Shown one piece after another: positions 17,275 to 25,186 of a stretch of DNA of 64,000 bases. The notes under the pieces were generated by a model. The model saw only the letters and a list, made by a program, of their open reading frames with translations, was not told where the DNA came from and did no database searches. The stretch is from JADFQT01 sp965216025 (lineage in GTDB: Bacteria > Chloroflexota > Dehalococcoidia > Lucifugimonadales > UBA3495). A program made the translations under genes and the position numbers. The first letter of the stretch is position 1, and every line of letters starts with the position of its first letter. The stretch covers positions 186,001-250,000 of the forward strand of contig CBDCEX010000018.1 in NCBI GenBank assembly GCA_965216025.1, in the 5' to 3' direction.

Positions 17275-18573
17275 CCCGAATCCACCGATAGAGGGCGTGT
17301 CGCGACAGGGCGGATAGGGAAGGAAGTGCTCCTCTGAATCTGGGATAATGGTTTTCGAGACAGAAAACCGACCAGAAACAAGGAGCACCCAACAGATGCT
17401 ACCACGTAACCACCCCGACCGCATCCAAATCGCCTTCGACGACCACCGCCTGGTGGCCAATGCCGGGCTGATCCTTCCCGCCACCCTCGCCCTGCGCCTT
17501 GGCCTTCCCCAACTCCTCGGGAAGCACCTCGACCTCGGCGGCGCGCCGGGCCGGGCGAACACCGCCCGGGGCGCCGCCCACTTCCTGCGTGAGACGGTGA
17601 GCCGGGTTCGCTGCGGCGGGGCCAGCGGGCAGCTCACCATGCGGGCTGACAGCGGCTTCTATACCCACGCCGTGGTCGCCGTCTGCCGCCGGATGGATGT
17701 CCGCTTCTCCATCACCATCCGCCAGCACAAAAGTCTGCACAATCTCATCGAGGCGATACCCGAAGATGCCTGGACGCCGATTCCTTACTGGATGGACGGC
17801 GCCGCCGATGTGGCCGAGACCATCTGCACCCCCTTCCAGAGTGAGCCGGACGCCGCGCCGGTACGGCTCATCGTCCGGCGGGTGCAGCCGGCGCCCGGTT
17901 CCCAACTGGCCATCTTCGCCACCTACAGCTATCACGGCTTCATCACCGACCGGGACGGAGAGACCCTGGAACTGGAGGCTGATCATCGCCGCCACGCCGA
18001 GATCGAGAATGCGATACGCGACCTCAAGTACGGCGTCGGGTTGAACCACATGCCGTCCGGCCGCTTCGCCGCCAACGGCGCCTGGCTGGCCGTCCAGGTG
18101 ATGTCCCACAACCTGGCCCGCTGGACCGCCCGCATCGGCCTGGGTGAGCAGATCGTGACCACCAAGACCCTCCGGCGACGGTTCTTCTCCCTGGCCGGAC
18201 GGCTCACCCGCTCGGCACGCCGGATCACCCTGCATCTTCCCAAGCGCTGGCCCTGGGAGGAGCAGTTCAGCCGCGCCCTGGCCCGACTGCGAGCCATTCC
18301 ACTCCCAGCCTGACGGCGCCCGTCCGCCACTGACCCGCCAGCCAACCCAACGTCCCCGCAAACTCGCGCTAGCCCAGTCTGCGAGCGCCTCTTGCCGTGT
18401 CCTATCCCGCCATCTCGCTCGCCACAGCCACTGTAAGCCGCCATCGGCGCCCCCAAAAGCGCCTGCAGACCGCCGCCAACCTCCCGTCTCCCCGAAGCGA
18501 GCCCGGGCCATCGCGCCTGTAACTCCCTCACCCCCCTTCCGCTGTCCTCACGCCGTCCATCGGTGGATTCGGG
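17275..18573 (+). mobile_element. IS1380-type element with internal deletion
   Basis: Terminal inverted repeats CCCGAATCCACCGAT (17275) and ATCGGTGGATTCGGG (ending 18573) bound the element. It differs from the 443-aa IS1380 family elsewhere in the window. No clear target duplication is visible. It inserted just after the stop of the nuclease-like gene. Confidence 0.8.
17396..18313 (+). pseudogene. IS1380-family transposase lacking its central region
   Basis: The reading frame is open, but at about 305 aa it is roughly 150-170 aa shorter than the family. The N-terminus (residues 1-60, with LALRLGLPQLL and GRANTARGA) joins directly to AHFLRETVSRVRCGGASG and MRADSGFY. The segment bearing the first catalytic Asp (the VDIDST region of the family) is missing. 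The second Asp (RADSGFY) and the Glu region (HAEIENAIRDLKYG) remain. Start chosen at 17396, preceded by AAGGAG; the open frame itself extends to 17348. The protein should be catalytically inactive. Confidence 0.75.
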
Positions 18574-18598
18574 GTTAACAGAGCGATCGGGCTCTAAA

Positions 18599-19138
18599 TT
18601 AAAAGGGCAGGTCCTCGTCGTTCTCCGCTTCAATTAAGCCTAACTGCTCCAACTCCTCATAGGACTCGCGGATATGTGTGCCGTCGAATCTGGGTTTGAG
18701 TGCCCTGACTCTTCGCAGAATTTCGCCAGTTGATACGCTGGGAAAGAGTCCCTTCACGAAATGTATGGTGGCCGCCAACTCTAGCTCGTGGGTCGGACGC
18801 CTCCCAAAGGTCCGCAACACGGTTCCAATTTGTTGCTCATGGGGCGCGATCAACCGAACCCAGTCTTCCAGGGGTTCATCAGTCGGAGTGATGTGGTAGC
18901 CGAATCCAAGATGGTCTTGTTTTACGTCGATGTACCCGGTGAGTTCCAGGCGGGCCACGTCCGTCTCTAGCGATTCGGAGTAGGGTCCGTAGTGATGCAT
19001 TCGGAAGGGATACTTGGTGGGAATCCCCACCGCTTCCTGGATGAAGTAGCCTATTTTCTGTATTCGCGTTTTTCCTGCGTCTCTAAGCTCAGAGATCACC
19101 TTGTGAAGAATGGCTAATCGAAACTCTTGTATATCCAT
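18599..19138 (-). CDS. YwgA-like protein
   Basis: 179 aa. The N-terminal half carries KTRIQKIGYFIQEAVGIPT followed by HHYGPYSESLETDVARLE and LTGYIDV, the pattern of the YwgA/Panacea-like group. The C-terminal half looks helical and ends in acidic residues. It begins 36 bases after the stop of the HD-domain gene on the same strand, so the two probably form one transcript. In Bacillus subtilis ywgA neighbours the HD-domain gene ywfO, which supports a functional pair. Molecular role not known. Confidence 0.65.
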   Translation of the reverse strand: MDIQEFRLAILHKVISELRDAGKTRIQKIGYFIQEAVGIPTKYPFRMHHYGPYSESLETDVARLELTGYIDVKQDHLGFGYHITPTDEPLEDWVRLIAPHEQQIGTVLRTFGRRPTHELELAATIHFVKGLFPSVSTGEILRRVRALKPRFDGTHIRESYEELEQLGLIEAENDEDLPF

Positions 19139-19174
19139 AATTGCACCCGCCCCTAGTCGACTCCAGGTACGACT

Positions 19175-20350
19175 CTACGCCATGGAATTGCGGCAGAAAT
19201 TTCGCACCTCATCTTCCAAGTCCTGAAATCCTCGAACATCGGCGTAGAGGCGATATTTGCCAATCTCCTTCAGGCCTTGGAGTGGCTGAGATTCCCTTCT
19301 GAACTCCCTCCAAATTGGCGGATCGCCTGCGAATTTCACCATCATTTCTTCCCATCGGAATCGGTCGGGATGGTCTATTGCCCGGTCTATCCAGAAGTGC
19401 AAAGTTGGGAATGTTTCCTGAGCCTCTCTAAGCAGATCTCGCTCTACACGTCTTGCTATCCCAGAGTCCGGAGAGTCCTCAGTCTCATAAACCGCCTTCG
19501 GATGTTGTCGATTGATGATTCTCCAAGCCAGGTTTTTGTCGATAGCGTTTGCCCGTTCGTTCGCCTCGTGGAGAACCCTATTGTCGTCCCATTTCAGGTA
19601 CTCCTGGATTTGGTCAGTACCGGGGTACCGGCGGGACGGATATTCGTCCGAAAGGAGCTCTGACATGAAATCGGTTAGAACTAAGTCGAAGGCAAGCGTG
19701 TTCAGTATTCTCTCGATATCAAAAGTACCGTATTGAACCCCGCAATAGTGAGAGTCCCGGAGAAGGTAGTCCATCTTGTCGACGTCCCAAGGACTAGAAA
19801 TAAGTTCTTGAACGAAGCCAGCGGGCAAATCCATTTCTCCGGTGACTAACCGAGCAACGTCGTCTTTATCTATACGTAGCTGCTGACATTCTGGGTCCGA
19901 ATCAATAACCCCTCCGATCTCTGAATTACGAATTATGAAGGCGCCATGGCTTTCGTGCCTCTCACCCTCTTGAAAGAGTCGTGATTCCCCGGTATGCGAG
20001 AAAGGTGAATGACCGATGTCGTGGAGCAACCCGGAGAGTCGGGCCAAAACAACCAACCTCCGTCTCTCATCACTTGAGTCCTGGTTTGACCATTGGAGCG
20101 TTTCTCTGACCAACTCCAGATTTCTACCGATCAGTCCATCGACGGCCTTGCCTGCCAGGTGCATAACACCTAATGCGTGGCCAAATCGGCTATGTTCCGC
20201 ACCGTGATAAACGTAGTGGGTTAAACCCAATTGATGGATTCGGCGAAGCCGTTGAAATTCGGGAGTGTCGATAATGCGGCGCTCGTGAGGGAAAACCTCG
20301 ATAAAACCATGAATTGGGTCTCTAAATTCGGCGATCACATCAAATGGCAT
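19175..20350 (-). CDS. HD-domain phosphohydrolase (dGTPase/SAMHD1-like, YwfO-like)
   Basis: 391 aa. It opens with FRDPIHGFIEV and FQRLRRIHQLG, typical of the dGTPase-like HD branch. Metal ligands are visible as H53/H58 in EHSRFGHALG, H110-D111 in GLLHDIGHSPFSH and Asp in SSPWDVDKMDYLLRD. The expected activity is hydrolysis of dNTPs or related nucleotides. The frame is intact and is followed directly by the YwgA-like gene. A role in nucleotide balance or phage defence is inference. The ATG at 20350 has no strong Shine-Dalgarno. Confidence 0.85.
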   Translation of the reverse strand: MPFDVIAEFRDPIHGFIEVFPHERRIIDTPEFQRLRRIHQLGLTHYVYHGAEHSRFGHALGVMHLAGKAVDGLIGRNLELVRETLQWSNQDSSDERRRLVVLARLSGLLHDIGHSPFSHTGESRLFQEGERHESHGAFIIRNSEIGGVIDSDPECQQLRIDKDDVARLVTGEMDLPAGFVQELISSPWDVDKMDYLLRDSHYCGVQYGTFDIERILNTLAFDLVLTDFMSELLSDEYPSRRYPGTDQIQEYLKWDDNRVLHEANERANAIDKNLAWRIINRQHPKAVYETEDSPDSGIARRVERDLLREAQETFPTLHFWIDRAIDHPDRFRWEEMMVKFAGDPPIWREFRRESQPLQGLKEIGKYRLYADVRGFQDLEDEVRNFCRNSMA

Positions 20351-20377
20351 TGTGTTGCAGAGGTTAACATAGCCGTC

Positions 20378-20671
20378 TTAATGCAGGAAGGTAGCTTCAG
20401 TCAGTGACGAGATCACCGCCTCAACGACGGTGGTGGCCGCTGTGCTGGGGAACGTGGACCGCACCAACGTGCGGCAGAAGTCGGGTAGGTCGTGGCGGGC
20501 CATGATGTCGGTTTCTTCCAGTCCGGTGGGCAGTGACGTACATTTGTATCCCGTCCTTTCCAGGGCTTCGGCCGCATAGCCCAGATTCGGGTGTCGCCAG
20601 CGTCCGTAATGGGAGTGGCGGCTAAGCTTGTCGGGCCGGTTTTCCACGGCCCTCCAGTCCTTCCAGTCCAT
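20378..20671 (-). CDS. Hypothetical protein, 97 aa
   Basis: AGGGGA lies six bases before the ATG. The N-terminus is rich in Trp, Arg and His (MDWKDWRAVENRPDKLSRHS), followed by a helical C-terminus. No family recognised. It lies just upstream of the HD gene on the same strand and might be its first cistron. Confidence 0.5.
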   Translation of the reverse strand: MDWKDWRAVENRPDKLSRHSHYGRWRHPNLGYAAEALERTGYKCTSLPTGLEETDIMARHDLPDFCRTLVRSTFPSTAATTVVEAVISSLTEATFLH

Positions 20672-20767
20672 GTTTTCCCCTGCTGGATTTCACCAGGACT
20701 ATCGGGGAGAGCTGGAATAGCCGTCCAGGTTGGGTTATGTCCACATTGGCCTTGTCCAAGTGCGCCT

Positions 20768-21085
20768 TCATACGCCGTAGCGTTCCCGCCAGTAACCGGC
20801 CCATTCCACCGTTTCATTTGGGAGGTTTTTCACCACGTTGTCCAGTAGCGTTTGCGGGACTGCCAGGTCGAACTGTGACCGTAGATCCTTGAGGCAAGCC
20901 CGCATCACCTCTTTGACCGTCCCCAGGTGCGGGAAACGCTGGGCCAGTAACGGGGAGGTCGTGGTACTGCCGTCGGCAACCGTCCGATAGGGCCAGTTGT
21001 CTTCGGGGACCACCACCACAACCTTTGCTGCATCAGTGGCCTCTCCCGATGATGAATCATGGTTGACCACAGCATAATCCAGCAA
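20768..21085 (-). CDS. Hypothetical protein, 105 aa
   Basis: TTG-started frame with protein-like composition: KVVVVVPEDNWPYRT, then RFPHLGTVKEVMRACL and a C-terminal NETVEWAGYWRERYG. The TTG lies inside a 17-bp hairpin arm, so the real start may differ. No family recognised; coding status moderate. Confidence 0.4.
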   Translation of the reverse strand: MLDYAVVNHDSSSGEATDAAKVVVVVPEDNWPYRTVADGSTTTSPLLAQRFPHLGTVKEVMRACLKDLRSQFDLAVPQTLLDNVVKNLPNETVEWAGYWRERYGV

Positions 21086-21118
21086 CGGGGCAGGCGCAAA
21101 AGCGCCTGCCCCGTTGCT
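21081..21118. repeat. Perfect 17-bp stem, 4-base loop hairpin
   Basis: AGCAACGGGGCAGGCGC, loop AAAA, then GCGCCTGCCCCGTTGCT. No T-run follows on either strand, so it is not a standard intrinsic terminator. It may be a mobile palindrome or a structured 5' leader for the minus-strand gene below it. Confidence 0.7.
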
Positions 21119-21235
21119 CCCTGACCCCTGGCGCCGGTATCAAAAAGGCTCCGGGAGACCCCCGCAGGCGGGCGGAAACGGGCCATTTCAGGGCATTTAG
21201 GGGGTTGGCCCATGGAGGGGGTGTTTTTCAGCTAC

Positions 21236-21480
21236 GAAGTATGTCCCTCTGATTCCGTGGGGGGTACTTAGAAAGGGATTTTCGGCCTTTTAAAGCTAAG
21301 GTATGTCCCTCTGATTTCACGAGTCAAAATCGGGTGGTTCCTCGGAATTTTACAGCGGGGTCAGGTTCAAATGTGTGCAACAATTTTCCGACGGGGGATC
21401 GACCCCCCCCTACACCCCCCCTGGTTGTTACTGTAAATAGATACGATTTACCTAGAAGGTATAGCCCTCTGATTCCGTAG
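21236..21480 (+). repeat. Three imperfect ~22-bp direct repeats
   Basis: The motif AAGGTATGTCCCTCTGATTC occurs at about 21237, 21298 and 21456 with small variations (the third has TATAGCCC). Two copies continue CCGT...TTTTCGGCC. No gene is visible between 21120 and 21578. Confidence 0.6.
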
Positions 21481-21655
21481 CGGTTTTCGGCCCTGGCCGT
21501 GCCTTGACCCTGTCTCAAAAGCGGGGTTGGAGCCAGCCTCGCGTCGGGGGTTCGGCGCTCCGGCGCCTTCCTGTGCCGCTACCGCTTGACATCTTCTACA
21601 TTGTTGATTGCGTCCATCATCGCGAGGTCTCCGGCGACCTTCCTGGCATTGTCCG

Positions 21656-22065
21656 TCATGCGGCCTCCATCAGTAGAACGGTGCCGGTCATGGCGTAGAC
21701 GAAGAGAGCAACGGTGGGTGAGATCTGGCTGGGGAACTGGTGGCCTCGATCAGGTAGGTGAAGAGGAGCAGCATTCCCACAGCGCCGGTCAGCAGGGTGG
21801 TGGCGTTCCGGGGCAGTTGCTCCAGGCTGGTCCCTCCCCGGCCGCGGGCTTCCGGCGACTCCCGGAGGTTCACCAGCACGTTGATGGCCATGACCATCAG
21901 CAGCAGCGGGGTGGTGAGGTGGATGAAATTGGCTGCTTCCGGGATTGAATCCGGGGGATCGAACCCGGAGGGCAGCCAGTTCAGGGTGCACAGGATGAGA
22001 GGGATGAGGGCTCCGGCGATTATGCAGGCCATGCCGAGCAGTCGCTTGCTGATGTTGACGGTCAT
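21656..22065 (-). pseudogene. Small multi-span membrane protein, frameshifted
   Basis: Start at 22065 with GGAGGG nine bases upstream. Four hydrophobic segments are visible: LLGMACIIAGALIPLILC, FIHLTTPLLLMVMAINVL, LLTGAVGMLLLFTYLIEA and, after a one-base shift near 21738, TVALFVYAMTGTVLLMEA ending at TGA 21656. A single missing T would restore the fourth helix. The terminal TGA overlaps an ATG of a 26-codon frame, possibly coupled. Function unknown. Confidence 0.55.
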
Positions 22066-22317
22066 CTCATTCCCTCCGGGGCTGCGCCGGATGCGTTTGA
22101 GACAATTCTGCTCTAGTGGGTCCCGGCCAGGCTTTGGCGCCGGGGGATGGAACTGGAGGGACGCTGGGGAGGGATGGCTTTGCACAAGAAATGTTTTTTA
22201 TTCCGATTTTTGGTGCAAGTTTGTTCAAAATGCCGTCAGAAAGAGCCCTCTCAGAGCTACTGGATCCATTAGGATAGCCCCGAAGAAGGGGTGCGACGAT
22301 GGATGTTCACGAACCTA

Positions 22318-22392
22318 TCATTCCCTCGAAATGGGGAATGCAGTCACTTCCCCGTATGTGGGGGAAGGTTTAGGATGAGGGTGAAGATTCTA
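22318..22392. repeat. Intergenic palindromic repeat, copy B
   Basis: CTTCCCCGTATGTGGGGGAAG forms a hairpin and is followed by GTTTAGGATGAGGGTGA. The reverse complement matches the block at 5510-5608. Confidence 0.5.
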
Positions 22393-22433
22393 TTCTCACC
22401 TATGCCTGAGAGATGTTCTCTGGGAGTTCGCTT

Positions 22434-22877
22434 ATGTTAAGAAACAGTCAGGACTCTTCGATTCAGGGTCATTGTTGGCCCATCTGGGGCCTGCTATTGG
22501 GCATTGCCTCCCTGCTCGCGGTTGTTGCGTGCGTCGGCGGGGATGGCGTTGACCCCCCGGCGACACCGGCGCCCGTATCAGCTCCCTCGCCGGTTCCCGC
22601 GTCGTTGCTCGCGGCTGTTCCGGTACTGCAGACGCGCGAAATTGCGCCACCGGCAGCAGCATTCCAGGCTGACCCCTGGTCCTTCACCCACCTCTGCAGA
22701 GCCGCCCACTTCCCACAACTCCACGCCGGACCATCCCTTCTCGGAGTTCGAGCTATATGACCGGATTGCTCCTTCGGTGGTCATCATTGAGACACCCATC
22801 GTCGATGGTGGGGTATATCGGACTTACCAAGATGGAAAGCTTGTCGAAACTGACCTGGACCCCGACTACACGATTAA
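22434..22877 (+). pseudogene. Lipoprotein with trypsin-like protease start, cut by IS1380
   Basis: Starts at the ATG at 22434 with GGGAG upstream. A hydrophobic signal (GLLLGIASLLAVVAC) ends in a lipobox, giving a lipoprotein anchored after Cys. A Pro/Ser/Thr linker follows. Near 22672 one extra C in CCCC moves the frame; the corrected reading continues PGPSPTSAEPP and then FELYDRIAPSVVIIETPI, reminiscent of the first strand of HtrA-like proteases. The gene then runs into the IS1380 left end at 22878. The catalytic part is not found downstream of the IS. Confidence 0.6.
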
Positions 22878-24623
22878 GCCCACATTTCCCATATGGCTAA
22901 AAAGCTTTCTCAGTAATTCGTCGATGGTCTTTCAACCATTGTCTAATTATGGGCCCTTTTTGCGTGTTCCCAGCTATAATAACTCCATGATATGTCACTT
23001 TGCAGTAAGATGCCGTAGGCATCATGGAGGCACCTGATGGGTGACGGCGAAAAAGCCCCTCTCCGGCTCCAATTCAACCCCAAAGTCCGCCTGGAATTTC
23101 ACGGCTCAACCATCACCTCCGACGCTGGTCTTCTTGCCTTTCGAGAGTTTGATGATGCCTTGGGCCTTACCGAAATCGCTGAGGACTACCTCCAGGAAAG
23201 CCGTACCGGACGCAATATCCTTCACCACCTGGTTCCGCTGCTAAGACAGTCGATCTACAGCCGCTTGGCCGGCTACGACGACACCAATGACGCAGTGCGC
23301 CTTTCCCAAGACCCAGCCATGCGAGTGATCGTGGGATGGCAAGGCTCGGAGCGGAAAGGAGCCAGCACCAGTGAGATGGGCCGGTTCGAGACGGAGTTCC
23401 TGACCCAAGAGGACAACCTGAAGGGGCTGGCACGAATAAATACCCAGTGGGTGGAACGAGCTATGGCCCATACCCTACACCGGCGAGTAATCCTGGATAT
23501 GGACAGTTCCGAGAGTCCAGTGCACGGCCAGCAGGAGGGAGCAGCCTATAACGGCCACTTTGAATGCGTCTGCTATCACCCTCTCTTTCTGTTCAACCAG
23601 TTTGGGGATTGTGAAGCAGCTAAGCTACGGTCAGGCAACGTCCACAGTGCCGATGATTGGCAAGAAGTCCTTGATCCGGTGGTGGAGCGTTATTTGACAG
23701 CAGCGGTCAGGCTGCTGTTTCGTGCTGACGCCGCCTTCGCCAAGCCGGAGATATACGATTATCTGGAAGCAAGAAACATCGGCTACGCCATCAGGCTGCG
23801 GTCCAACCAGGTGCTGCAGCGGGAGATAGCGCCCCGGCTAATACGGCCTACGGAGTGGCTTTCCCCGAAGCCCATCGTCTCCTATCATGACTTCGTCTAC
23901 CAGGCCCAGAGCTGGAACGTTGCTCGGAGAGTGGTCTCTAAGGTGGAGTGGCACCAGGGAGAACTGTTTCCCAGAGTGGGCTTCATCGTCACCAATCTGA
24001 GCTATCCAAACATCGGGATAGTCCGCTTTTACAATGGCCGAGGGACCGCGGAGCAATGGATAAAAGAAGGCAAGTACGCCCTGAACTGGACCAGGTTGTC
24101 CTGCCACAAGTTCGTGGCCAATCAGGTCAGGCTGGAGTTGTTCGTACTGGCTTACAACCTGGGCAACTCCATGAGAAGGCTAGCCTTACCGGAGGCAATG
24201 AAGCACTGGTCGTTGACCAGTCTGCAGACCAGGATGATCAAGACTGGAGGACGGTTGGTGCGCCATGCCGGAAGGCTGGTGTTTCAGCTTGCTGAGGTGC
24301 TGGTGAGCCGGGAAATGCTAGGCGGGATACTGGAACGAATTGGCCGGCTTAGGCTGGCTCCTGGCTAGTCCACTTTAGGAGCGTCGGGATTGGTTACGGT
24401 TACGGGGTCGCACAGGGCAAAAGAGCTTCCCAAGGGCGAGACTTGGAGCGTAGACAAGCGGTTTGGGGCTTTTACGCTTGGCAGTACAGTGGTTGCCCAA
24501 TGAAAGCGGGGACTTTGAGTGAATCAGGCCGCATTTGACGCCCTTGGAATGCGGGATTATATTTGGCGGTATCCCCGCGGGAGCTATATCCAGGAAAGGT
24601 GGTTTGATCTGGGGAATCCCGGT
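22878..24623 (+). mobile_element. IS1380-family element, copy 2 (intact)
   Basis: Ends GCCCACATTTCCCATAT and ATCTGGGGAATCCCGGT are imperfect inverted repeats. TTAA flanks both sides (22874-22877 and 24624-24627), a 4-bp target duplication. This is the only one of the three good copies with matching flanks. The leader contains a CTATAATAAC promoter-like stretch. Confidence 0.85.
23037..24368 (+). CDS. IS1380-family transposase (copy 2)
   Basis: 443 aa, full family length. DDE residues are visible in LDMDSSESPVHG, FRADAAFAKPE and GTAEQWIKEGKYALNW; the YNLGNSMRRL and RHAGRLVFQLAEVL segments are typical of the C-terminus. GGAGGCACCTG precedes the ATG. The protein is identical to copy 3, so transposition or duplication is recent. 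Confidence 0.92.
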   Translation: MGDGEKAPLRLQFNPKVRLEFHGSTITSDAGLLAFREFDDALGLTEIAEDYLQESRTGRNILHHLVPLLRQSIYSRLAGYDDTNDAVRLSQDPAMRVIVGWQGSERKGASTSEMGRFETEFLTQEDNLKGLARINTQWVERAMAHTLHRRVILDMDSSESPVHGQQEGAAYNGHFECVCYHPLFLFNQFGDCEAAKLRSGNVHSADDWQEVLDPVVERYLTAAVRLLFRADAAFAKPEIYDYLEARNIGYAIRLRSNQVLQREIAPRLIRPTEWLSPKPIVSYHDFVYQAQSWNVARRVVSKVEWHQGELFPRVGFIVTNLSYPNIGIVRFYNGRGTAEQWIKEGKYALNWTRLSCHKFVANQVRLELFVLAYNLGNSMRRLALPEAMKHWSLTSLQTRMIKTGGRLVRHAGRLVFQLAEVLVSREMLGGILERIGRLRLAPG

Positions 24624-24627
24624 TTAA

Positions 24628-24936
24628 TCACTTCCGGGCCCCTGCGATTAGTATTGCGCTTGCTGTCTAGCGCGCACAACTACGATATTGTCCTGGGCCG
24701 AGGAAGGCTAGGGTGAATACCCCTGGCTTTAAGGGGGATACCGTTGTTTAGAGGTTTGGAAGGGCAGGAGAAGGGGGGTGTCGGGACTGGGAGAGATCCC
24801 GGTCGGCGGGCCAAGTCTAACGTGCCAGCCCCAAGTCCAGGATGGTCAATGGCCTGGAATGGCTGGTCAGCGGATTCTAAATTCCACGTGCACCCGATGG
24901 CGGGAAAAGGCCGAAATCAGATATAATATTTGCCCC
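24628..24936. other. Intergenic stretch upstream of tRNA-Ser
   Basis: No gene is supported. A TATAAT at 24922-24927, ten bases before the tRNA, is the probable -10 box of the tRNA gene. I found no good -35 partner. Confidence 0.5.
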
Positions 24937-25026
24937 GGAGAGATGGCCGAGCGGACGAAGGCGCCGGTCTCGAAAACCGGTATACCCGTAAGGGTATCGT
25001 GGGTTCGAATCCCACTCTCTCCGCCA
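24937..25026 (+). tRNA. tRNA-Ser (anticodon CGA)
   Basis: The acceptor stem GGAGAGA pairs with TCTCTCC. The anticodon stem CCGGT/ACCGG encloses the loop CTCGAAA (anticodon CGA). A long variable arm (GGTATACCC GTAA GGGTATC) marks a class II tRNA, the T-arm has GGTTCGAATCC, and CCA is encoded. An integrase gene follows 160 bases downstream, the usual arrangement for a tRNA used as an integration site. Confidence 0.93.
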
Positions 25027-25110
25027 TATATTGTTCCAACAACGTCCTAGGAAGTCTCACAGAGTCCTGTTGGTCTATCTATTCCAGTCTCAACAGCCCT
25101 AATTGAGGTC

Positions 25111-25139
25111 TTGTAACGTCCAGGGACATCCGCTATAAT
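25111..25139 (+). promoter_or_regulatory. Sigma70-type promoter of the integrase gene
   Basis: TTGTAA (25111-25116) and TATAAT (25134-25139) are separated by 17 bases. Transcription would start near 25146, just before the palindrome at 25152. Confidence 0.7.
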
Positions 25140-25151
25140 CCGGCAAATCTT

Positions 25152-25171
25152 GGTATACCTTTAGGTATACC
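25152..25171. promoter_or_regulatory. Operator-like double palindrome
   Basis: GGTATACC, spacer TTTA, GGTATACC. Each half is itself a palindrome, so the 20-bp site offers symmetric binding. Its place between the -10 box and the integrase start suggests autoregulation or excision control. It resembles the variable arm of the adjacent tRNA. Confidence 0.6.
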
Positions 25172-25186
25172 GGTCCGGAGGTGCAG

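Noticed and set aside
17399..18511. 370-codon minus-strand frame over the IS1380-type element
   Set aside because: Antisense to a recognisable transposase; no start signal or domain.
21236..21480. CRISPR array
   Set aside because: Only three imperfect repeats with very unequal spacing and no cas genes.
23838..24295. Repeated small frames inside each IS1380 copy
   Set aside because: They recur only because the IS is repeated; they are out-of-frame shadows of the transposase.
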